Source: Chryseobacterium elymi
Lineage (GTDB): Bacteria; Bacteroidota; Bacteroidia; Flavobacteriales; Weeksellaceae
DNA length: 64,000 nt
Reading direction: 5' to 3'
Assembly (NCBI RefSeq): GCF_003385495.1
Contig: NZ_QNUH01000013.1
Location: 27,100-91,099 of the forward strand
Shown here: positions 53,817-59,157 of the stretch, piece after piece
Layout: each line of letters starts with the position of its first letter
Position numbering within the stretch: position 1 is the stretch's first letter
The notes under the pieces: generated by a model
Told to the model about the DNA's origin: nothing
Seen by the model: only the letters and a program-made list of their open reading frames with translations
Database searches by the model: none
Made by a program: the position numbers and the translations under genes

Positions 53817-53883
53817 ATGTGAAATGGTCAATGGTGAATTTAAAATTGACAAGCAAAGCGAATTAGCAATTGACCATTCACAT
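53817..53883. repeat. inter-tRNA palindromic spacer, copy 1
   Basis: Outer arms ATGTGAAATGGTCAAT and ATTGACCATTCACAT, enclosing AAATTGACAAGCAAAGCG. It belongs to a spacer family seen again at 54272, 54450, 55327 and 56029. Confidence 0.5.
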
Positions 53884-53892
53884 TAAAAAAAC

Positions 53893-53966
53893 AATCTCAT
53901 AGCTCAATGGGTCAGAGCACCGGTCTTTTAAACCGGGGGTTGAAGGTTCAATTCCTTCTGGGATTA
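53893..53966 (+). tRNA. tRNA-Lys (TTT)
   Basis: Complete cloverleaf: acceptor AATCTCA/TGGGATT (one wobble), D stem GCTC/GAGC, anticodon stem CCGGT/ACCGG with loop CTTTTAA, T stem GAAGG/CCTTC, A73, followed by CA. Confidence 0.9.
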
Positions 53967-53972
53967 CAAAAC

Positions 53973-54046
53973 AGTTTTGTAGCTCAATTGGATAGAGCGT
54001 TGGTTTTCTAAACCGAAGGTTAGAGGTTCGATCCCTCTCAGAATTA
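53973..54046 (+). tRNA. tRNA-Arg (TCT)
   Basis: Acceptor AGTTTTG/CAGAATT with two wobble pairs, D stem GCTC/GAGC, anticodon stem TTGGT/ACCGA with loop TTTCTAA, T stem AGAGG/CCTCT, A73 followed by CA. It begins six bases after tRNA-Lys. Confidence 0.88.
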
Positions 54047-54053
54047 CAAAAAA

Positions 54054-54125
54054 GGTCTATTGAGGTAAAGGCTAACCTGCCCGACTGTCTCTTGGGTACT
54101 GCGGGTTCGATTCCCGCATAGACCG
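54054..54125 (+). tRNA. tRNA-Asp (GTC), position-37 variant
   Basis: Acceptor GGTCTAT/ATAGACC is perfect, D stem AGGT/ACCT, T stem GCGGG/CCCGC, G73 as expected for Asp, followed by CA. The anticodon loop is CTGTCTC: the base after the anticodon is T rather than the near-universal purine. Confidence 0.82.
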
Positions 54126-54128
54126 CAA

Positions 54129-54186
54129 GGTTCATGGAAAATTTTAATTTCGGCTGTCTCCCGGAAGCAAAATGGAAACTGAACCC
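54129..54186 (+). tRNA. 58-nt arm-less tRNA-Asp-like RNA (GTC)
   Basis: GGTTCA pairs with TGAACC as an acceptor. TTTCGG pairs with CCGGAA around the same loop CTGTCTC as tRNA-Asp next to it. Between these stems there are only 12 and about 11 bases, too short for D and T arms, and no TTC loop. It lies three bases after tRNA-Asp. It may be a decoy or a decayed gene. Confidence 0.5.
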
Positions 54187-54191
54187 AAAAA

Positions 54192-54263
54192 CTGGAAAGA
54201 TAACGGTGGTTGTTTACCCGTCTTGGACGCGGGAGGTCGCAAGTTCGAATCTTGCTTTCCAGA
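54192..54263 (+). tRNA. tRNA-Pro (TGG)
   Basis: Acceptor CTGGAAA/TTTCCAG is perfect, the D stem is a short AAC/GTT, anticodon stem CCCGT/GCGGG with loop CTTGGAC, T stem GCAAG/CTTGC, A73. It is not followed by CA. Confidence 0.88.
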
Positions 54264-54271
54264 CTAAAAAA

Positions 54272-54350
54272 GTGAATGGTAAATTGTGAGTTTGCTTCGC
54301 AAGTGAATTTAAAAATTGGCCATGAAACGGATTGACATTTTGCAATTCAC
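54272..54350. repeat. inter-tRNA palindromic spacer, copy 2
   Basis: GTGAATGGTAAATTGTGA at the left and GCAATTCAC at the right enclose the mini-hairpin TTGCTTCGCAA and the element CCATGAAACGG. The plan is the same as in the 54450 copy. Confidence 0.5.
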
Positions 54351-54362
54351 AAAAATAAAAAC

Positions 54363-54436
54363 GATTTCGTAGCTCAATTGGTTAGAGCGTCGGTCTGATA
54401 CACCGGAGGCTGAAGGTTCGAGCCCTTCCGAAATTA
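54363..54436 (+). tRNA. tRNA-Ile (GAT)
   Basis: Acceptor GATTTCG/CGAAATT with a G-T first pair, D stem GCTC/GAGC, anticodon stem TCGGT/ACCGG with loop CTGATAC, T stem GAAGG/CCTTC, A73 followed by CA. Confidence 0.9.
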
Positions 54437-54449
54437 CAAAAGATGAAAA

Positions 54450-54519
54450 GTGAATGGCGAATTTGCTTCGCAAGTGAATAAAAATTGACCGTGAAACGGA
54501 TTAACAATTCACCATTCAC
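54450..54519. repeat. inter-tRNA palindromic spacer, copy 3 (three-way junction)
   Basis: Outer arms GTGAATGGCGAATT and AATTCACCATTCAC match at 13 of 14 positions. Inside are two hairpins, TTGCTTCGCAA and CCGTGAAACGG. This is the clearest copy of the family. Confidence 0.6.
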
Positions 54520-54527
54520 ATCAAAAA

Positions 54528-54599
54528 GATTTCGTAGCTCAATGGTAGAGCGCCGGTCTGTTAAACCGGAAGTTGAAAGTTCGAATCTTTCCGGGATCG
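54528..54599 (+). tRNA. tRNA-Asn (GTT)
   Basis: Acceptor GATTTCG/CGGGATC with two wobbles, D stem GCTC/GAGC, anticodon stem CCGGT/ACCGG with loop CTGTTAA, T stem GAAAG/CTTTC, G73 as expected for Asn, followed by CA. Confidence 0.9.
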
Positions 54600-54700
54600 C
54601 AGATAACTAAATGTTAATTGTTTCAAAAGAAGAGAAAAAAGGTATGTCGAGAGCAGAAGATCTTTACGCCAAATATGGAAAATACCGACAGCCTTTTTCT
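54600..54700 (+). ncRNA. hairpin element of the array, copy A
   Basis: AAAAAGG and TGTCG at the left pair with CGACAG and CCTTTTT at the right. Between them is GAGCAGAAGATCTTTACGCC. Related copies lie at 54930-55030 and 55415-55497, each located between tRNA genes. Function unknown. Confidence 0.45.
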
Positions 54701-54730
54701 TTTTTATTGAGAAGTTAGATGAGAGAAATT

Positions 54731-54770
54731 AGAAGTTAGAAGTTAGAAGTTAGAAGTTAGAAGTTAGAAG
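54731..54770. repeat. tandem 7-bp repeat AGAAGTT
   Basis: About five to six head-to-tail copies of AGAAGTT in the tRNA array spacer. Confidence 0.85.
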
Positions 54771-54782
54771 GGGTGTAAATTC

Positions 54783-54812
54783 ACTATCAACTATCAACTA
54801 TCAACTATCAAT
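54783..54812. repeat. tandem 7-bp repeat CTATCAA
   Basis: About four copies of CTATCAA directly after the AGAAGTT tract. Confidence 0.85.
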
Positions 54813-54846
54813 CATCATTGATCAATTATCATTTATAATCACATCT

Positions 54847-54928
54847 GATGGTTCGCCGAAGTGGAAGAGTCGGGGCGGTCTGCAAAACCGTTGCATAAGC
54901 TGAGTGGGTTTGAATCCCATAGCCATCT
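54847..54928 (+). tRNA. tRNA-Cys (GCA) on a class II, Tyr-type body
   Basis: Acceptor GATGGTT/AGCCATC, D stem CCGA/TCGG, anticodon stem GCGGT/ACCGT with loop CTGCAAA, T stem GTGGG/CCCAT and T73, the Cys discriminator. The variable region has 12 bases, TGCATAAGCTGA, where tRNA-Cys normally has four or five. The body aligns closely with the tRNA-Tyr at 55083. Confidence 0.82.
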
Positions 54929-54929
54929 C

Positions 54930-55030
54930 AAATAACTAAAATGAGATTAGTTCCGGAGAAAAAGTAAAAGTTTGTCGAGCGAAGAAGTTCTTATATCAAA
55001 CTAAAAATTAAGACAGGCTTTGTTTTTCTT
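54930..55030 (+). ncRNA. hairpin element of the array, copy B
   Basis: AAAGTTTGTC (54968-54977) pairs with GACAGGCTTT near 55012-55021 using two wobbles. The interior GAGCGAAGAAGTTCTTATAT resembles copy A. Upstream ATAACTAAAATG is also shared with copy A. Confidence 0.45.
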
Positions 55031-55082
55031 CAAATAGAAGTTAGAAATTATCCATTACTAATTGCCTATTACTCATTATACT

Positions 55083-55166
55083 GGAAGCGCGCCGGAGTTG
55101 GAGAGCCGGGGCAGACTGTAAATCTGTTGCTTTATTGCTGAGTAGGTTCGAATCCTACCGCTTCCA
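55083..55166 (+). tRNA. tRNA-Tyr (GTA)
   Basis: Class II tRNA with acceptor GGAAGCG/CGCTTCC, D stem CCGG/CCGG, anticodon stem GCAGA/TCTGT with loop CTGTAAA, a 14-base variable arm TGCTTTATTGCTGA, T stem GTAGG/CCTAC, and A73 followed by CA. Confidence 0.92.
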
Positions 55167-55172
55167 CAAAAA

Positions 55173-55243
55173 CCGCTGATAATGTAAGGGCAGCATGCAG
55201 GAAAAGTACTCTTGTTGTTCAGGTTCGACTCCTGGTCAGTTGG
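55173..55243 (+). tRNA. aberrant tRNA-like RNA on a Gln scaffold (loop AAAGTAC)
   Basis: Acceptor CCGCTGA/TCAGTTG has one mismatch; D stem ATGT/GCAT; anticodon stem CAGGA/TCTTG; T stem TCAGG/CCTGG. The 3' half matches tRNA-Gln at 55870. The loop AAAGTAC lacks the obligatory T33; positions 34-36 would read AGT (Thr). It is not followed by CA. It is unlikely to decode normally. Confidence 0.6.
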
Positions 55244-55250
55244 TTTAAAC

Positions 55251-55322
55251 GTTCCATTCGTCTAACGGCTAGGACGCCTGTTTTTCGAGCAGATGATAAG
55301 GGTTCGATTCCCTTATGGAGTA
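55251..55322 (+). tRNA. tRNA-Glu (TTC)
   Basis: Acceptor GTTCCAT/ATGGAGT with two wobbles, D stem GTCT/GGAC, anticodon stem CCTGT/GCAGA (base pair 27-43 mismatched) with loop TTTTCGA, T stem AAGGG/CCCTT, A73 followed by CA. Confidence 0.85.
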
Positions 55323-55326
55323 CATA

Positions 55327-55407
55327 TGTGAATGGTCAGAAGTCAATTGTGAATTATGAATACCATGAAAGTTCAGATTGAGAAATAAATTGATATGATC
55401 ATTCACA
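55327..55407. repeat. inter-tRNA palindromic spacer, copy 4
   Basis: TGTGAATGGTCA at the left pairs imperfectly with TGATCATTCACA at the right. The interior has diverged from the other copies. Confidence 0.4.
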
Positions 55408-55414
55408 GAAAAAC

Positions 55415-55497
55415 AGGAAAGAGAAAGGTTTGTCCAGCGCAGAAGATCTTACAAACACAAACTACAGGCATAGTTTTAAAGACAGACTTTCTCTGAC
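55415..55497 (+). ncRNA. hairpin element of the array, copy C
   Basis: GAGAAAGGTTTGTC pairs with GACAGACTTTCTC with one bulge. The interior CAGCGCAGAAGATCTTACA matches copy A, followed by an inner hairpin AAACTA/TAGTTT. Confidence 0.45.
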
Positions 55498-55658
55498 CTT
55501 AATTATAAGTAATGAATAATTAGCAATAAGTAATTTGGCTGGTAATGAATGGTCAATTGTGAATTCATCAAATGTGAATTAAAAACCATGAAAAAATTGA
55601 CAGCTGACCATTGACAATTCACAAATATTACAGATTACTCATTACTAATAAAAAAACC

Positions 55659-55732
55659 GCGGGAATGGTGGAAATGGTAGACACGCTTGATTTAGGCTCA
55701 AGGTTTTGGGGGTTCGAATCCCTTTTCCCGTA
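55659..55732 (+). tRNA. tRNA-Leu (TAG) with a short variable region
   Basis: Acceptor GCGGGAA/TTCCCGT, the Leu-type D arm (GTGGAAATGGTAGACACG), anticodon stem CTTGA/TCAAG with loop TTTAGGC, T stem GGGGG/CCCTT, A73 followed by CA. Only about five bases (GTTTT) remain where tRNA-Leu should have a long variable arm. Confidence 0.85.
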
Positions 55733-55789
55733 CAGAACATAAATGATGATAAGGCTATTTTGGGATTATTCATTACTACTCATAAACAG

Positions 55790-55862
55790 GGATCAGTGGT
55801 GTAGAAGGTCTGCACATTTGTCTGAAAAGCAAAGGGGAACCGTTCAATTCGGTTTTGATCCA
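55790..55862 (+). tRNA. tRNA-Phe (GAA)
   Basis: Acceptor GGATCAG/TTGATCC, D stem GTGT/GCAC, anticodon stem TTTGT/GCAAA with loop CTGAAAA, T stem AACCG/CGGTT, A73 followed by CA. Confidence 0.9.
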
Positions 55863-55869
55863 CAAAAAA

Positions 55870-55942
55870 TGATTCATAGTGTAATGGGTCAGCACACAAG
55901 ACTTTGACTCTTGTTGTTCAGGTTCAAGTCCTGATGAATCAA
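55870..55942 (+). tRNA. tRNA-Gln (TTG)
   Basis: Acceptor TGATTCA/TGAATCA perfect, D stem GTGT/GCAC, anticodon stem CAAGA/TCTTG with loop CTTTGAC, T stem TCAGG/CCTGA, A73 followed by CA. Confidence 0.9.
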
Positions 55943-55950
55943 CAAAAACT

Positions 55951-56021
55951 ACTCGGATGGTGTAATGGCAGTATCTCAGTCTCCAAAACTGATGATATCG
56001 GTTCGAGTCCTGTTCGGAGCG
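55951..56021 (+). tRNA. tRNA-Trp (CCA)
   Basis: Anticodon stem TCAGT/ACTGA with loop CTCCAAA, and G73 as expected for Trp, followed by CA. The acceptor ACTCGGA/TCGGAGC has two mismatches (A1-C72, G5-G68), the D stem GTGT/GTAT is weak and the T stem has one mismatch. Confidence 0.8.
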
Positions 56022-56028
56022 CAAAAAA

Positions 56029-56104
56029 GTGAAAGGTCAATAGTGAATTTTGCTACGCAAGTGAATTTTTAAAATTGTCAGCAAAGCGAATTGACAGTTC
56101 ACAA
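56029..56104. repeat. inter-tRNA palindromic spacer, copy 5
   Basis: GTGAAAGGTCAATAGTGAAT at the left and AATTGACAGTTCAC at the right enclose TTGCTACGCAA. It separates the array from the protein operon. Confidence 0.45.
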
Positions 56105-56151
56105 TTAACAAATTAATATATAAACAAAACAAATTTAAAACATGTAAAAAA

Positions 56152-56637
56152 ATGGAAACGCAACAAGAAGTATGGCAGAATATGAAAGGAAATTTTTTCC
56201 AAAAACCTATCACACAATTGGTAGAAGAAGCCATCATCCGCGAACAGGCTAACGGTCACCGCCTGAAAGTATGTGTGGGCTCAGATTCCCATGTTTACGG
56301 TGAAGCGATTAGCTATGCTACGGCAGTAGTATTTGTACGTGAGGGAAAAGGAGCGTTTACCTTTATCAGAAAAGAAAGACAAATACAGAAGATCAGTATC
56401 AAAGAACGAATGCTGAACGAGGTCAACAGGTCCGTAGAAATTGCTTACGCTATCTGTGCCGTTCTGGATGCTTATGGTGTGGAAATGGAGGTACACGCAG
56501 ACATTAATACCGACCCTGATTTTAAGTCAAACACAGCATTGAAAGATGCTATGGGATATATTCTGGGAATGGGATATGTGTTTAAAGTAAAACCTTATGC
56601 ATTCGCAAGCTCCAATTGTGCTGATATGATGGTTTAA
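56152..56637 (+). CDS. RNase H-like YkuK (DUF458) family protein
   Basis: The 161-residue protein has the acidic residues of an RNase H-like fold: Asp45 in VCVGSDSHVYG, Asp117 and Asp121 in EVHADINTDPDF, and Asp158 in NCADMM. YkuK-type proteins are found with RNA-repair genes, where a role in trimming damaged RNA ends or removing RNA-DNA hybrids has been proposed. It is the first protein gene after the tRNA array, 130 bp downstream, on the same strand with no terminator between. Read-through from the array is likely. Confidence 0.82.
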   Translation: METQQEVWQNMKGNFFQKPITQLVEEAIIREQANGHRLKVCVGSDSHVYGEAISYATAVVFVREGKGAFTFIRKERQIQKISIKERMLNEVNRSVEIAYAICAVLDAYGVEMEVHADINTDPDFKSNTALKDAMGYILGMGYVFKVKPYAFASSNCADMMV

Positions 56638-56687
56638 ACAATAAGAGTAATTGTATTCACAGGCTTTCGGGCTTAAAAAATAAAACA

Positions 56688-57059
56688 ATGGAAATAACAA
56701 AAAGATTATTATTTCTGGATGATATAAGATACCCGATTGAAACGTATCATTATACCAAACAGGATATTTTCCTTAGAAAAGACCGGCATATAGCTCGAAA
56801 TTATGAGCAGTTTGTCAACAGGATTTTGGAAAAAGGACTTCCGGAAATGATTTCTTTTGACCATGACCTTGCAGATGTACATTATCTGAAACCTAATTCT
56901 GACGGATATGCCGAAAAAACAGGCTACGACTGTGCCAAATGGCTGATAGAATATTGTATGGATAACTATTTAGATTTACCCAAATTCTACTGCCACTCAA
57001 TGAATCCGGTAGGAAAGAAGAATATTTTAAGCCTTTTGGAAAACTTTAAAACATTGTAA
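56688..57059 (+). CDS. cyclic-phosphate-processing receiver-domain protein (cREC)
   Basis: The 123-residue receiver-fold protein has Asp11-Asp12 in LLFLDDIRYP, Asp58-His59-Asp60 in ISFDHDLAD, and a Ser104/Lys110 region in YCHSMNPVGKKN. In the RNA-repair literature this branch is predicted to process 2',3'-cyclic phosphate ends left by RNA-cutting toxins, not to signal. Context fits well: its stop overlaps the DinB-like start (TAATG), and an RNA ligase follows. Confidence 0.8.
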   Translation: MEITKRLLFLDDIRYPIETYHYTKQDIFLRKDRHIARNYEQFVNRILEKGLPEMISFDHDLADVHYLKPNSDGYAEKTGYDCAKWLIEYCMDNYLDLPKFYCHSMNPVGKKNILSLLENFKTL

Positions 57060-57646
57060 TGGATATTTTCAGATTAATTCAGGATATAAAAAAGCACTTG
57101 AAACTCAGTTTTGATGAAGTGGACAGATGGTTTGAAAAAGATGAAAAAATATTGAATAATCTGCCTGTAAATGGAGGTTGGACGATTCAACAGATTTTAG
57201 AACATATTTATCTTACCAACTTTTATTTACTAATTCTCATTGAAAAAGCGTCAAAAAAAGCCATGCGGAATACTCTTGAACTTGATCTGAACTCCGAAAT
57301 AAAAAACTACAGTTTCGATCATGACAAATTTGAAGAAGTAGGGAAGTACGGTGCTTTTGATTGGATAAGACCGAAACATATGGAGCCGAAAGGATCGTTA
57401 GATCTGAGTGAAATCAGGAATTTATTGATTCAGCAGTATCATCAGTGTTCAGGATATTTAGACCTGATGAAGAATGGCGAAGGTCTCCTTTATAAAACGA
57501 CAATGACCGTGAATGAACTGGGGAAAATTAATGTGTACGAATACATTTATTTTCTTTCCCTTCACGCTCAACGACATCTTACTCAGATGAAAAATAATGA
57601 ATTAGAAATGATTAAAAATAAAAAAAATGATTTTCAAAAAATATAA
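57059..57646 (+). CDS. DinB-like four-helix protein
   Basis: The 195-residue protein resembles the DinB/YfiT superfamily, with WTIQQILEHIYLTNFY (first metal His48) and LHAQRHLTQM (His-x3-His) completing a three-His site. Activity is unknown; some relatives are thiol transferases or metal-dependent hydrolases. The start overlaps the cREC stop by one base and the end overlaps the ligase gene by 20 bp, so it is translated as part of the repair operon. Confidence 0.72.
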   Translation: MDIFRLIQDIKKHLKLSFDEVDRWFEKDEKILNNLPVNGGWTIQQILEHIYLTNFYLLILIEKASKKAMRNTLELDLNSEIKNYSFDHDKFEEVGKYGAFDWIRPKHMEPKGSLDLSEIRNLLIQQYHQCSGYLDLMKNGEGLLYKTTMTVNELGKINVYEYIYFLSLHAQRHLTQMKNNELEMIKNKKNDFQKI

Positions 57647-58640
57647 CTCTATTGAAAATGCTTATCAGGCCCGCGTGATCGAGCAGATCAGATGGCAGGG
57701 TTTTTGGGATGAGGTTTTCATTGTGCAGGAAAAGGTTCACGGTGCCAATTTCTCTTTCTTTACCAACGGAAAAGAAATTAAAATCGGAAAGAGAACTGCT
57801 TTTATTGAAAAAGGTGAAAGATTCTACAACGCACACCAAGTTTTAGAACGTTACAGAAAAAATGTAATTGATTTGTTCCAAAAACTGAAAGGCATATATC
57901 CTGAAACAGAAACTGTAGTGATCTATGGTGAATTATTTGGAGGGGGCTACAAACATAAAGACGTAGAACCCGTAAAAGATGCTGTGAAAGTGCAAAAAGG
58001 AATTGAATACGCTCCTCATAACGAATTTTATGGATTCGATATTAAATTGAACGGAACAACTTATTTGGATACAGATTTGGTGAATCATGTTTTTGAGGAA
58101 ACCGGGTTTTTCTATGCCAGGATTTTATTCCAGGGCAGTCTTGAAGAAGCTTTGAAGTTTCCCAATGTATTTGATTCTAAAATTCCGTATTGGCTTGGCT
58201 TACCCGAGATTGAAAGTAATAGATGTGAAGGAACGATTGTTAAAACTTTAAAAACCAGATATTTTAGAAACGGTGCAAGAGTAATTCTTAAAAACAAGAA
58301 CGAAAAATGGATCGAAAAGTCTAAAATGGCTAAAAAAGACAGATCAGTTCAAAAGGAGATTCATTTCAGTGAAACAGCTCAGAATATATGGGAAGAGATT
58401 CAAAATTACGTGACAGAAAACAGACTGAATAATGTTATCAGTAAAATTGGAGAATTTGAACCCAAGATGATAGGCCGGATCATAGGACTTTTTGCACAGG
58501 ATATTTTGGAAGACTTCGGGAAAGATTTTCCTGATATTTTCAATACAATTGAAAAAGAAGAACAGAAAAGAATCAATAAAAAGTTGAATGCTTTAATTAT
58601 TGACTTTATAAAAGAAGAGTTGATGACTCTTAAAGTTTAG
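57627..58640 (+). CDS. T4 Rnl2-type RNA ligase
   Basis: The 337-residue ATP-dependent ligase would seal 3'-OH and 5'-phosphate RNA ends. Motif I is Lys36 in VQEKVHGANFS; motif Ia is near FFTNGKEIKIGKR, motif III/IIIa around YGELFGGGY and YGFDIKLNG, motif IV EGTIVKT and motif V around ILKNKNEKW (last Lys). A C-terminal helical domain (about 240-337) is present, as in Rnl2. It closes the operon and is followed by a strong terminator. With cREC and YkuK it forms a tRNA-repair set. Confidence 0.9.
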   Translation: MIFKKYNSIENAYQARVIEQIRWQGFWDEVFIVQEKVHGANFSFFTNGKEIKIGKRTAFIEKGERFYNAHQVLERYRKNVIDLFQKLKGIYPETETVVIYGELFGGGYKHKDVEPVKDAVKVQKGIEYAPHNEFYGFDIKLNGTTYLDTDLVNHVFEETGFFYARILFQGSLEEALKFPNVFDSKIPYWLGLPEIESNRCEGTIVKTLKTRYFRNGARVILKNKNEKWIEKSKMAKKDRSVQKEIHFSETAQNIWEEIQNYVTENRLNNVISKIGEFEPKMIGRIIGLFAQDILEDFGKDFPDIFNTIEKEEQKRINKKLNALIIDFIKEELMTLKV

Positions 58641-58669
58641 TTTCGGTAAATTTTACCGGAACTTTTTTA
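58639..58669 (+). terminator. terminator of the RNA-repair operon
   Basis: AGTTTCGGTAA pairs with TTACCGGAACT (one G-T pair) and is followed by TTTTTT. Confidence 0.85.
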
Positions 58670-58890
58670 TGTAATAAACGAGAATTATATTACTTATTTT
58701 ACATGATCAATTATATACATCGGGGCATAAAAAAGCCTTGAAGGTAATAGGAAAATTTTTAACTTTTATTCAGAAATACCTCTTAAACTGTTATTGAAAG
58801 CATAATTTTTTGTTAAAAAAAATCACTTTAAAAGGTTAGTCTCATGTCGATCAGACATTTTTTATTATTTTAGTCCCTAATATTGGAATT
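58670..58890. other. spacer after the RNA-repair operon
   Basis: AT-rich with no gene, repeat or clear promoter. Confidence 0.4.
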
Positions 58891-59119
58891 ATGTTTATTG
58901 AAGATGAATTGAAGGCGATTTATTTGAACTATAAAATCAGGGAAATTATTCCTTTTCTTGTAAAGCTGACCCCAAAAGAAAAAAAGAAACCTCAGTCATT
59001 CTAAAGAAATTTTTAAATAAAGACTGGCACAAAAATATTTCTATACTTTCCGCAGACCAACAAACCTTGTGATGAATTATATGATCATTCTGCAGCCAGA
59101 CGGCTAAATGAATGAAAAT
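58891..59119 (+). pseudogene. truncated DUF6493 paralogue
   Basis: A 37-codon ORF (58891-59004) contains KIREIIPFLVKLTPKEKKK, which matches the start of the neighbouring DUF6493 protein (AHEIIPFLKQLTAEERKA). After the stop, another frame gives ILKKFLNKDWHKNISILS and more before decay. This is a broken duplicate of the gene that follows. Confidence 0.6.
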
Positions 59120-59157
59120 GAATAACCTGAAAAAAATTATTATCAAATTAAAAACAA

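Noticed and set aside
53878..54135. Minus-strand ORF of 85 residues across three tRNA genes
   Set aside because: It is antisense to tRNA-Lys, tRNA-Arg and tRNA-Asp. Residue runs such as PEGIEPSTPGLKDRCS are the known translation artefact of tRNA T and anticodon arms.
53716..56021. Ordinary chromosomal tRNA operon
   Set aside because: The attenuator in front, one tRNA for each of 14 amino acids, aberrant bodies, two defective members, long repeat-rich spacers and the linked RNA-repair genes are unlike a normal tRNA operon. This remains open until the rest of the genome's tRNA set is known.
55776..56024. Minus-strand ORF of 82 residues across tRNA-Phe, tRNA-Gln and tRNA-Trp
   Set aside because: Same artefact: antisense to tRNA genes with no independent coding signal.
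56688..57059. Ordinary two-component response regulator
   Set aside because: It has no output domain or cognate kinase, carries the DHD variant, and sits in an RNA-repair operon. The cREC assignment fits better.
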